Positions 52,779-61,143 of a stretch of 64,000 nt of DNA are shown piece after piece. A program made the translations under genes and the position numbers. Every line of letters begins with the position of its first letter. The first letter of the stretch is position 1. This stretch comes from Bacteroidota bacterium (GTDB lineage: Bacteria; Bacteroidota; Bacteroidia; Bacteroidales; Tenuifilaceae): the NCBI GenBank assembly GCA_029560875.1, contig JAKQKB010000178.1:45387-109386 (forward strand). The letters run 5' to 3'. The notes under the pieces are model-generated. The model had not been told where the DNA came from and searched no databases. It saw only the letters and a list, made by a program, of their open reading frames with translations.

Positions 52779-53765
52779 ATGATATTAGTTTTGAGCGAAA
52801 CATTAGATATTACCACCGATAGAGTTATTGATTGGTTATATAGTTTTGGTTATAAAGATGTGCTAAGAATTAATGACGGGACACCTATCTATGTAAAACA
52901 CATAAGTATTGGTTCCCCAAAAAGTGAGATAATTCTTTGTGCAAACGATCGTGTTTTTAATATTGAGGAAGTCTGTTTTTATTGGTATAGGAGGGGGCTT
53001 TTTTCTTTTGATATTTTACCATCAATAGACTTCGAGTTAAATTCAAATCTTGATAAGTTATTGTGGTTTCATAAAAACGAGTGGTATCCAATAAGAAATT
53101 ACATAATTAATAAATTTGAGTTAAAACCACATATTGGAAATTTACACAAATCAATTAGCAATAAGATAATCAACCTAGAAATAGCAAGGGCGTGTGGTTT
53201 AAAAATACCCCAAACTAGTATTTCTAATTATTCTGAGATATTAAGACAACAGATGTTGGATTCAAAAGAGTATATATGTAAGCCTGTTAGCGAATTTATT
53301 GATTTTGTTGATACGGACTATGAGTATAGCACTTTTACTCGTAAACTTAGTACTGAGGAATTACTTGAACCCTCTCATTATTCTTCACCTCAATTAATAC
53401 AAGAGTACATTGATAAATGGATAGAATTAAGGGTGTTTATTTTGAAAGATAAGGTTTTTTCTATGGCAATTTTTTCGCAAAAATACCAAGATACTAGTGT
53501 CGATTTTAGAGCAGGGGATTTAGATTCCCAATATAGAGTTGCTCCTTTTGAATTACCAGAAGAAATTACCCAAAAGTTGTTACAATTTATGAGTAATGCT
53601 GGTTTGGATAATGGTTCCATAGATCTAATACTAACTAATGATGGAGAATATGTTTTCCTTGAAGTAAACCCTATTGGTATAATTGATATGGTTTCGAAGC
53701 CATGTAATTACCATATTGAAAGAGAAATAGCTTTGCAAATAATTCAATCAATAGATGAAGCATAA
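52779..53765 (+). CDS. gwsG: Grasp-with-spasm ATP-grasp peptide maturase
   Basis: A 328-residue ATP-grasp ligase of the GwsG group (MdnC/RiPP-type). Visible parts are an N-terminal pre-ATP-grasp region (ILVLSETLDITTDRVIDW), the ATP-binding Lys in YICKPVSEF, the IQEYIDKWIELRVF loop, and the metal-binding DNGSIDLILTNDG with LEVNPIG at about 295. Members activate a carboxylate of the precursor with ATP and join it to Ser/Thr or Lys, making ester or amide crosslinks. It ends with an overlap of 11 bases to the small ORF at 53755. Confidence 0.85.
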   Translation: MILVLSETLDITTDRVIDWLYSFGYKDVLRINDGTPIYVKHISIGSPKSEIILCANDRVFNIEEVCFYWYRRGLFSFDILPSIDFELNSNLDKLLWFHKNEWYPIRNYIINKFELKPHIGNLHKSISNKIINLEIARACGLKIPQTSISNYSEILRQQMLDSKEYICKPVSEFIDFVDTDYEYSTFTRKLSTEELLEPSHYSSPQLIQEYIDKWIELRVFILKDKVFSMAIFSQKYQDTSVDFRAGDLDSQYRVAPFELPEEITQKLLQFMSNAGLDNGSIDLILTNDGEYVFLEVNPIGIIDMVSKPCNYHIEREIALQIIQSIDEA

Positions 53766-53919
53766 TTGTAATAAGATAAATCAACCGTCTCTCTGCTTGA
53801 AAAGGACTGAGGTTATAAAAGGTCAGGATATTATTCCTGTATTTATTAACTGTAAAAGGGTGCAAAATCCTAAAAGATTTTTAATTTCTCATAATCGAAT
53901 TATTTCTACTGTTTTCTAA
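53755..53919 (+). CDS. 54-residue basic small protein between gwsG and gwsS
   Basis: The frame runs ATG 53755 to TAA 53917-53919. It starts inside the last codons of gwsG (11-base overlap) and ends two bases before the gwsS ATG at 53922, the geometry of a translationally coupled gene. The product is very basic (10 Lys/Arg against two acidic residues), with Cys at 5, 14 and 33 and a Ile-Pro-Val-Phe-Ile-Asn-Cys block followed by Asn-Pro-Lys-Arg-Phe. No homolog or family is recognised, and no signal or membrane segment is present. It may be a missed component: a leader-binding helper, a regulator of the maturases, or an unannotated peptide. Confidence 0.6.
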   Translation: MKHNCNKINQPSLCLKRTEVIKGQDIIPVFINCKRVQNPKRFLISHNRIISTVF

Positions 53920-53921
53920 AT

Positions 53922-55028
53922 ATGAGTAATCTTCAAAAGTCAAAACATTATTCAAAGTTTGCTAATTGTATTGCTGTGAAAGGCTATTTGCATGGAATAG
54001 TTATGGATCTTCAGCGAAAACAATATTTATTTGTGCCTATTAATACAATAGGAGTTTTGGAGAAGAAATCTTTTTGTGCAGATGAATTTAGCCCAGAATA
54101 TAACAAGTTTATTGACTTTTTAGAACAAAATGAAATTATCTTTCCAATAAATAAAAAGAATGTAGATTGTTTTCCATCTTTCAATATGGATTTCCTAACA
54201 CCATCAATTATTGATAATTCAATAATTGATGCTGATGAGTTAACTCTAAATGATGTTTTTTTATTTATTAATCAATTAGATACGCTATTATGTAATTCGG
54301 TGCAGTTCAGGTTTTATAGTAAGCCTGAGAAATATTGTTTGTTATCTATATTAGATGCAATTAATGCAAGTTCAATTGAATCTGTGGAGATATTAATGCC
54401 AGAGGTAGAGTGGTTAAATGATTCAGCTCTAAAGGAGTTTGCTTTTAATAATAAAAAATTAACATCATTATTTTTTCATTCAGCAAAGAAGGATAATAAA
54501 AATTATTACAATCAAACAACGGTAACAAGGTTTGTTCATCCAATAAAATCGTTTCAAAATTGTGGGAATGTTAAACTGGGTTATTTTTATGTTGATATAG
54601 GATTAACTACATTGTCTTATTCTTATAACACTTGTCTTTTCAAAAAAATATCCATAGATGCACAGGGCTATATCAAAAACTGCCCATCCTGTACCCAATC
54701 ATTTGGAAATATAAAAAACACCACATTGAAGCAAGCTTTGGAGCATCCCGATTTTAAAAAGTTATGGAGTATAACAAAAGACCAAGTTGATGTTTGCAAG
54801 GACTGTGAGTTTCGCCATATGTGTACCGATTGCCGTGTTTACATAAAAGACCCCGAGAATATTTATTCTCAGCCATCCAAATGTACCTACAACCCATACA
54901 TTGCCAAATGGCAAGGAGAAGATGGGTATGTCCCTGTTGAGGAGTGTGGCACTTACTCCCGTGAAAAAGGTTTTGTTGTAAACCATGAACGAGTTGCTGA
55001 ACTAAACGCTCAAATTTGGGGTGAGTGA
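53922..55028 (+). CDS. gwsS: Grasp-with-spasm SPASM-domain peptide maturase
   Basis: A 368-residue protein with a C-terminal SPASM domain carrying the iron-sulfur Cys set (Cys238, 254, 257, 292, 295, 301, 304, 321 and 342). Its N-terminal region (1-230) shows no CX3CX2C radical-SAM motif: Cys occur singly at 16, 52, 83, 124, 139 and 214. So it is a SPASM protein without a visible radical-SAM cluster, and it more likely binds the precursor or supports the ligase than runs SAM chemistry. The stop overlaps the GTG codon at 55021 of the exporter frame. Confidence 0.85.
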   Translation: MSNLQKSKHYSKFANCIAVKGYLHGIVMDLQRKQYLFVPINTIGVLEKKSFCADEFSPEYNKFIDFLEQNEIIFPINKKNVDCFPSFNMDFLTPSIIDNSIIDADELTLNDVFLFINQLDTLLCNSVQFRFYSKPEKYCLLSILDAINASSIESVEILMPEVEWLNDSALKEFAFNNKKLTSLFFHSAKKDNKNYYNQTTVTRFVHPIKSFQNCGNVKLGYFYVDIGLTTLSYSYNTCLFKKISIDAQGYIKNCPSCTQSFGNIKNTTLKQALEHPDFKKLWSITKDQVDVCKDCEFRHMCTDCRVYIKDPENIYSQPSKCTYNPYIAKWQGEDGYVPVEECGTYSREKGFVVNHERVAELNAQIWGE

Positions 55029-55065
55029 TATAAATTGTTACTTTAGCTCTTCAAAATTACAAAAA

Positions 55066-57261
55066 ATGCTTTCTTTCCCCCATTATTCCCAGTACGATGC
55101 CATGGATTGCGGTCCAACATGCCTGCGTATAGTTGCAAAGTACTATGGCAAGCACTATAAGTTGGATACTCTGCGCAATCGTAGCCATATCACCCGCGAG
55201 GGTGTTAGCCTTTTGGGTATTAGCCGTGCGGCAGAGAGTATAGGTTTCCGTACAATGGGCGTTAAAATTAGCTTTGAGCAATTTAAAACTGAGGCTCCGC
55301 TACCAGCCATTGTGCACTGGAACCAGAACCACTTTGTGGTGGTTTATAAAATTACTGGCAAAAAAGGGCAGGAGGTTGTGCATGTTTCCGACCCTGCCGC
55401 GGGTTTAATTAAGTACCCCGTAAACGAGTTTTTGAACTGCTGGCAATCCACAACAGAGGGTGATGAGAAGCAGGGCGTGGCGTTGCTCCTAGAGCCCTCA
55501 CCCGATTTTTACTCCTCGGCCGATGAAAAGTTGAATAAACGTAGTCTATCTTATATTTTTAAATATTTACAGCCCTTCCGTAGGTTAATTGTACAGCTAT
55601 TCCTTGGTTTGTTATTAGGGAGTTTGCTGCAATTGCTTTTGCCTTTCCTAACGCAGAGCATAGTAGACCAAGGTATTGGCAATAGGAATATCAGTTTTAT
55701 ATACTTGGTGCTAATTGCGCAGTTGGTGTTAACGCTAAGCCGCGTTTCGGTTGAGTTTATCAGGGGGTGGATTCTCCTACATCTGGGAACACGGGTTAAT
55801 GTATCGCTAATCTCCGATTTTCTGGCTAAGTTAATGCGCCTACCAATGCGCTTTTTCGATACCAAAATGACTGGCGATTTAATGCAACGTATTGGCGACC
55901 ATAAACGTATCGAGAGTTTTCTGACTGGAACTTCGCTGAACGTTATATTTTCGTTTGTCAATGTAATAATCTTTGGTTTTGTATTGTTGATTTACAGTTA
56001 CAAGATTTTTGCGGTATTCTTTATAGGTAGTGCGCTTTACGCATTGTGGGTGGTGCTGTTCCTTAAAAAACGTGCCGAGTTGGATAATCGTAGGTTTGCG
56101 CAGATGTCGGCAAACCAGAGTAATGTTATTCAGCTTATCCAGGGAATGCAGGAGATTAAGTTGAATGGTTGCGAGCAGCAGAAACGGTGGGAGTGGGAGA
56201 ATATTCAGGCAAAACTGTTCCGTGTTAGCGTAAAGGGATTGGCTTTAAGCCAGTATCAGCAGAGTGGGGCTTTTTTGCTGAACGAAACTAAAAATATCAT
56301 TATAACAATTCTTGCAGCTAAAAGCGTGGTGGATGGTAATATGACTTTGGGTATGATGTTGGCTGTACAGTACATTATTGGTCAGCTAAACAGTCCCATT
56401 GAGCAGCTTATTAGTTTCTTCAATGCTATGCAGGATGCAAAAATTAGTTTGGAGCGTTTAAGCGAGATTCACCTTCGCGACGATGAGGAGAAATTGGAGG
56501 ATAACCTTGTTGCAGATATTCCCTCCGATGCCGATTTAAGCGTCGAGAATCTTTCGTTCCGTTACGAGGGTCCCGATAGCGAGTTGGTGCTAAACAATAT
56601 CAACATAAAAATCCCTGTTGGTAAGCAGACAGCCATTGTGGGAACATCAGGGAGTGGAAAAACCACTTTGGTGAAGCTACTACTTGGTTTTTACCCACCA
56701 AGTTCAGGCGAAATACTGCTAGGCCAAAATAATATTGATACATACAGCATCCGCCATTGGCGCGAGGAGTGTGGAGTGGTTATGCAGGATGGTTTTATCT
56801 TTTCCGATACCATTGCACATAACATAGCACCTGGCGCGGAGAGTATCGATAAGCAGCAGTTGATAAGAGCTGCTAAAATTGCCAATATCTACGATTTTAT
56901 AACATCGTTGCCACTTGGTTTCAACACTAAGATTGGAGGCGAAGGACACGGATTAAGTCAAGGACAGAAACAGCGAATACTAATTGCACGTTCGGTATAC
57001 AAGAATCCCAAGTATATTTTCTTCGATGAGGCCACCAACTCATTGGATGCAAGTAACGAGCGAATGATACTTGAGAATATGCAGGAATTTTTTAAGGGCA
57101 GAACGGCTGTTGTTGTGGCGCATAGACTGAGCACTGTGAAGAATGCCGACCAAATTATAGTACTGGAAAAAGGCAATGTTGTGGAGGTTGGTACTCATAA
57201 GGAATTAACGGCTAGCAAAGGTGCTTACTATACATTGGTAAAAAATCAACTCGAATTGTAG
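55066..57261 (+). CDS. C39 peptidase-containing ABC exporter (PCAT)
   Basis: A 731-residue bifunctional exporter. An N-terminal C39 peptidase (about 1-135) has the DAMDCGPTCL catalytic Cys15, the HWNQNHFVVV His region and a following SDPAAG Asp. A six-helix ABC membrane domain (about 160-440) follows, then an ATPase domain with Walker A GTSGSGKTT (about 528), the LSQGQKQR signature and Walker B IFFDEATNSLD. It removes the leader after Gly-Gly and exports the core. I start at the ATG 55066; the GTG at 55021 overlaps gwsS and lacks family similarity. Confidence 0.9.
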   Translation: MLSFPHYSQYDAMDCGPTCLRIVAKYYGKHYKLDTLRNRSHITREGVSLLGISRAAESIGFRTMGVKISFEQFKTEAPLPAIVHWNQNHFVVVYKITGKKGQEVVHVSDPAAGLIKYPVNEFLNCWQSTTEGDEKQGVALLLEPSPDFYSSADEKLNKRSLSYIFKYLQPFRRLIVQLFLGLLLGSLLQLLLPFLTQSIVDQGIGNRNISFIYLVLIAQLVLTLSRVSVEFIRGWILLHLGTRVNVSLISDFLAKLMRLPMRFFDTKMTGDLMQRIGDHKRIESFLTGTSLNVIFSFVNVIIFGFVLLIYSYKIFAVFFIGSALYALWVVLFLKKRAELDNRRFAQMSANQSNVIQLIQGMQEIKLNGCEQQKRWEWENIQAKLFRVSVKGLALSQYQQSGAFLLNETKNIIITILAAKSVVDGNMTLGMMLAVQYIIGQLNSPIEQLISFFNAMQDAKISLERLSEIHLRDDEEKLEDNLVADIPSDADLSVENLSFRYEGPDSELVLNNINIKIPVGKQTAIVGTSGSGKTTLVKLLLGFYPPSSGEILLGQNNIDTYSIRHWREECGVVMQDGFIFSDTIAHNIAPGAESIDKQQLIRAAKIANIYDFITSLPLGFNTKIGGEGHGLSQGQKQRILIARSVYKNPKYIFFDEATNSLDASNERMILENMQEFFKGRTAVVVAHRLSTVKNADQIIVLEKGNVVEVGTHKELTASKGAYYTLVKNQLEL

Positions 57262-57265
57262 AAGA

Positions 57266-58567
57266 ATGCAAGAAGAACCACAAATAAATATCCGTTCCGA
57301 AGAAATTAACGAGATTCTAGGAGTGCCTCCACGGTGGATTATCCGTTGGGGTATCACCGTTATTTTCATAGTAATTGGTACTGTTTTTACAGGAAGTTTC
57401 TTCTTTAAATATCCCGATATTGTTACAGCAACAGCAGTTATTACGGCAGAGAATCCTCCCTCGGTGGTTGTGGCTCGTACTACAGGAAAACCTCAGTTGA
57501 ACGTAGCTAAGGACGGGATTCTGGTTAACAAAGGCGATACCTTGGGGGTAATTGAGAATCCTGCAAACTTTGAGCATATAGTGCGATTATCAAATATTAT
57601 TAAGATTTTTAATGTCGATAGCGCTTTAAATGAGAATTCTTTAGGTCAGTTTAATGCGCTCAATTTAATGTTGGGAGATGTCCAGAGCAACTACTCGAAC
57701 TTTACAATAGCATTAACCAATTACATCCTTTTTCACAAGCAGAAATACCATTTGCAAAAGATAGATGCACTAGAGGGTGAACTAAAGGGGTACACTAATC
57801 ATTTAAAACTTCTCAATAAACAGTACAAACTTTTGCTCAAGGAGTACGACTTGACCTTGAAGCAGTTTAAGCGCGACTCTGTTTTGTTACAAGGAAAAGT
57901 TATTGCGCAGGCCGATTTCGAAAAATCACAATCCACAATACTGGCAAAGCAACAGAACTTGGAGAGTTCCAAGTTGACGATTTCCAATACATCAATTTCC
58001 ATTGAGAAGTTGAAGCAAACCATAGCTGAAACAAAGCTCGATTTCGAAACCCAGAAGCAAAAGGTTTACGATGATGTTGTAAACACATTTAACCAGTTGA
58101 AAAGCACCTTGGCAACCTGGGAAAAGAATTATTTGTTGGTAGCACCATCTTCAGGAAAACTATCGTTTATGGGTGTTTGGAGCGATTTGCAGGAAGTGAA
58201 GGCTGGTGAACCAATTTTTGCCATAATTCCCGAGAATTTGGGCGAAATTCAAGTGCGTATGGTTGTTCCTTTTGAGGGAGCAGGTAAGGTAAAGGTTAAT
58301 CAACGTGTGAACATTAAACTCGATGGATACCCCTACATTGAGTATGGAATGGTTGAGGGTGTTTTATCGTCGATATCATCGGGATATAATGAGAATGGAT
58401 TTCCTGCAATGGCAAAACTACCCAATGGAGCTGTAACATCATACGGAACAACATTAAACCTCGAAAGAGAGTTGCGAGGAACGGCCGAGATATCGACCGA
58501 GGAACTTACAGTTTTCCAACGATTATTCAACCACTTCAAGTATTTGTACAAGGAAAAGGTTAAATAG
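57266..58567 (+). CDS. HlyD-family secretion adaptor of the RiPP exporter
   Basis: A 433-residue membrane-fusion protein: cytosolic N-terminus, one membrane helix (about 28-50), a biotinyl-lipoyl-like beta part with TGKPQLNVAKDGILVNKGDTLG (about 73-95), a long coiled coil (about 165-275) and the beta-barrel end with QVRMVVPFEGAGKV. It joins the inner-membrane exporter to an outer-membrane channel. Only four bases separate it from the exporter gene. No TolC-type gene is seen in the window, so an outer-membrane partner must be elsewhere. Confidence 0.9.
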   Translation: MQEEPQINIRSEEINEILGVPPRWIIRWGITVIFIVIGTVFTGSFFFKYPDIVTATAVITAENPPSVVVARTTGKPQLNVAKDGILVNKGDTLGVIENPANFEHIVRLSNIIKIFNVDSALNENSLGQFNALNLMLGDVQSNYSNFTIALTNYILFHKQKYHLQKIDALEGELKGYTNHLKLLNKQYKLLLKEYDLTLKQFKRDSVLLQGKVIAQADFEKSQSTILAKQQNLESSKLTISNTSISIEKLKQTIAETKLDFETQKQKVYDDVVNTFNQLKSTLATWEKNYLLVAPSSGKLSFMGVWSDLQEVKAGEPIFAIIPENLGEIQVRMVVPFEGAGKVKVNQRVNIKLDGYPYIEYGMVEGVLSSISSGYNENGFPAMAKLPNGAVTSYGTTLNLERELRGTAEISTEELTVFQRLFNHFKYLYKEKVK

Positions 58568-58587
58568 GTATAGATTGCAATTTTTTT

Positions 58588-58647
58588 GTCACACTGAACT
58601 TGTTTCAGGGTCTCATTATTATGATTTTGAAACAAGTTCAGCATGAC
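58588..58647. repeat. 20-base inverted repeat in the pdxB upstream region
   Basis: Arms 58588-58607 and 58628-58647 pair with two mismatches around a 20-base spacer (core CTGAACTTGTTTCA). The type is seen as a widespread dispersed palindrome in Bacteroidota. It lies upstream of the pdxB promoter. Confidence 0.6.
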
Positions 58648-58681
58648 TTGCAACATACCTTAACTAAATTGAATATCTTTG
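58648..58681 (+). promoter_or_regulatory. Probable promoter for pdxB
   Basis: TTG at 58648-58650, 23 bases, TATCTTTG at 58674-58681. Spacing is slightly long. It lies 15 bases before the preferred ATG at 58696. Confidence 0.5.
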
Positions 58682-58695
58682 TACAAAACACAGTT

Positions 58696-59790
58696 ATGCG
58701 TCTTATTGCCGACAAAAATATTCCATTTCTGAAAGGTGTTTTAGAGCCTTTCTTTGATGTTGAATATTACTCTGGTTCTGAGATTACATCTGAAATTGTT
58801 CGCAATGCTGATGCATTAATTATTCGTACACGGACAATTTGCGATTCAAATCTTCTATCTGGCTCCAAGGTTAAGTTTATTGGCTCTGCCACAATTGGGT
58901 TCGACCATATCGATACAAATTACTGTGCTAACAACAACATCACTTGGGTAAATGCTCCTGGTTGTAACTCCGACGGGGTACAGCAGTGGGTCGCTACAGC
59001 GCTTATTCATTGGGCAGAGTTAAATTCAATGAATTTATCAGGATTGACCATTGGTGTTGTAGGTGTTGGAAATGTTGGGAAAAAAGTGGTTGACCTTGCT
59101 AGGGTTTTAGGAATGAAAGTCCTTTGCTGCGACCCACCGCGAAAAAGAAACGAGGATTTAACTGATTATGTCGATTTTGAGACCGTTCTAAAGGAATCAG
59201 ATATTATCACCTTTCACGTTCCTCTAAATTACGAAGGGATTGATAGAACCTTCCATATGCTGAACTCTCATTTCATAGCATTCTGTAGGCCCAATGTGTA
59301 CATAGTCAATTCCTCTAGGGGCGAGGTTATTAATACTGAGGGATTAATCTCGTTTTTGGAATCTAATCCTAAAGCGCAGGCTGCTTTGGATGTTTGGGAG
59401 AACGAGCCTCATTTATCGGTTGATTTGCTTCGCAAAACAATAATTGCTACGCCTCACATCGCAGGCTACTCATTGGAAGGAAAGGTAATGGGGACAAAAA
59501 TGGTTATTGACTCCTTAAGTCAGTCTTTTAATCTTGGTATTAGCCCTTGGTTCCCCACGCCAAATCCATTAATTGAAAAGTTAAGGGTGAGTAATCCCAC
59601 CAACATTGCTTCAGCAATTAAATCAACCTATAGTATTTTGGGCGATGACTTAAGGAATACCTTTGAGAGTTTCGAGAATCTGAGAAATAACTATAACTAT
59701 CGCCGCGATTTTAGCGGTCACATTGTGGATAATAACTCCAAGTATTCCCAGGATTTAAACAGAATAGGCTTCTCGGTTAGTAAGGAATAA
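58696..59790 (+). CDS. pdxB: 4-phosphoerythronate dehydrogenase
   Basis: A 364-residue D-2-hydroxyacid dehydrogenase of the PdxB type, the second step of the DXP-dependent pyridoxal phosphate pathway. The start MRLIADKNIPFLKG, the NAD-binding GVVGVGNVGKKVV (about 119-131), the conserved SSRGEVINTEGL segment and the GYSLEGKVMGT helix are characteristic of PdxB and not of other family members. I use the ATG at 58696: the earlier start at 58600 lies within the palindrome and upstream of the promoter. Confidence 0.93.
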   Translation: MRLIADKNIPFLKGVLEPFFDVEYYSGSEITSEIVRNADALIIRTRTICDSNLLSGSKVKFIGSATIGFDHIDTNYCANNNITWVNAPGCNSDGVQQWVATALIHWAELNSMNLSGLTIGVVGVGNVGKKVVDLARVLGMKVLCCDPPRKRNEDLTDYVDFETVLKESDIITFHVPLNYEGIDRTFHMLNSHFIAFCRPNVYIVNSSRGEVINTEGLISFLESNPKAQAALDVWENEPHLSVDLLRKTIIATPHIAGYSLEGKVMGTKMVIDSLSQSFNLGISPWFPTPNPLIEKLRVSNPTNIASAIKSTYSILGDDLRNTFESFENLRNNYNYRRDFSGHIVDNNSKYSQDLNRIGFSVSKE

Positions 59791-60235
59791 CCCAAAGCAC
59801 CCTTTCCTCTTCAATGCACATATCTACTAAACGCATTAAATGACGATTAACCTGTATAATCTTGCGCATATGGCTACGCCAGTGTTTTTCGTAGGTTGGG
59901 TCAAAATCGCTTAGCACTTTCAGCAAATCTTTTCCGAGGAAAATACCCGAAAGGTAACTCTGGAATTGTGCAATATTGTTGATTGCTAAAAGAGTTTCGA
60001 GGTTAACAAGTAGTTCGTTTCTTAGTGGAATAAATTTTCTACTATTATATAGGGTAGGAGCTACAAAGTCAAAAAGATGATTGCTTCGCTCAAAGCAACT
60101 GGCAAAAATATTGAACACGTCAGCCCCTAGGTATAACGATTCATCGTCGCACCTATTGTAGTTTTCAGCATCGCCAGTTATGTTAAACTCAACGAAATCA
60201 ATGATTTCGCTTTTCTTCATTAAGCTTAACCGCAT
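59777..60235 (-). CDS. Hypothetical helical protein
   Basis: A 152-residue mostly helical soluble protein with no recognised motif; it has several aromatic residues and a Cys pair about 29 and 47. The 3-prime end overlaps the pdxB stop by 14 bases in convergent arrangement. Two possible starts (Met1 and Met6). It may be a Bacteroidota orphan, so confidence in its being real is moderate. Confidence 0.6.
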   Translation of the reverse strand: MRLSLMKKSEIIDFVEFNITGDAENYNRCDDESLYLGADVFNIFASCFERSNHLFDFVAPTLYNSRKFIPLRNELLVNLETLLAINNIAQFQSYLSGIFLGKDLLKVLSDFDPTYEKHWRSHMRKIIQVNRHLMRLVDMCIEEERVLWVIPY

Positions 60236-60421
60236 ACAAATACACCAATTTCATTTTCAACTTACTGAGGATTAGCAAATAAGTTGAAATTCATTAATCA
60301 ATAATTTCATTCATATTTTTATCAAAGTTAATATTTTTTGAAATTGTCGCAATTTTTTACTCTTAAATGAAAGCAATTACACATCCTTGGTATATTTTAG
60401 CACTTTATTGAAAATCAAGAT

Positions 60422-61099
60422 ATGATTGGAACTATTATTAACGCTGCGGCAATTATTGCGGGTGGAGCATTGGGATTAATTCTTAACAATAAACTTCCCA
60501 AAAAGTATATCGCAATTTTTTTTCAGGTAATAGGTATATTTACTTTACTGCTAGGTTTCTCCATGGGATTAAAAACAGAGAAGCCCCTATTGCTAGTATT
60601 CAGTTTAATCCTTGGTGCTTTGGTTGGAACGGCTATTAATCTCCAATCAATTGTTGAGGGCTGGGGCGACAAAATTAAAAATCGATTCAACCTTAAAGGC
60701 GATAAATTCTCCGAAGGGATGGTGGTTGCCTTTTTGATGTACTGTATGGGTTCTTTAACCATACTGGGGGCAATAGAGGAGGGGACAGGCGGTGAACCAA
60801 AACTTTTCTACGTGAAAAGTTTGATGGATGGTTTCTCATCCATTGCATTGGCTTCATCTTTAGGTTTTGGTGTTCTGTTTTCTATTGTACCATTAATAAT
60901 ATATCAGGGTGGTCTTACATTCTTAGCTTCGTTGATAGGAGAGAGCCTTACACCATTAATGATTGGTGAACTATCCGCAGTAGGAGGAGTTCTACTCATT
61001 GGTTTAGGATTGAACATTCTTGATATCAAAAAGATTGAAGTGCTCAATATTTTACCAGCATTACTTTTTATTATACCTTTAGTTTATCTGTTTGGATAG
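60422..61099 (+). CDS. DUF554 family membrane protein
   Basis: A 225-residue protein with about seven membrane helices. The GTIINAAAIIAGGALGLIL start, Ala/Gly-rich helix and the MVVAFLMYCMGSLTILGAIEEG block are typical of DUF554 (YdfK-like). Function is unknown, probably transport-related. Its start is preceded by AT-rich DNA with no clear promoter. Confidence 0.9.
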   Translation: MIGTIINAAAIIAGGALGLILNNKLPKKYIAIFFQVIGIFTLLLGFSMGLKTEKPLLLVFSLILGALVGTAINLQSIVEGWGDKIKNRFNLKGDKFSEGMVVAFLMYCMGSLTILGAIEEGTGGEPKLFYVKSLMDGFSSIALASSLGFGVLFSIVPLIIYQGGLTFLASLIGESLTPLMIGELSAVGGVLLIGLGLNILDIKKIEVLNILPALLFIIPLVYLFG

Positions 61100-61143
61100 T
61101 TTTTCTTTTTTCAACTTTTCACTTTATAACTTTAAACTTCAAG

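Noticed and set aside
52742..52822. 26-residue frame beginning one base after the TPR gene stop
   Set aside because: It overlaps the well-defined gwsG start in another frame, is short and has no recognisable content.
58600..58695. Longer start for pdxB at 58600
   Set aside because: It runs through the inverted repeat and lies upstream of the promoter at 58648-58681. PdxB starts at 58696 by family length.
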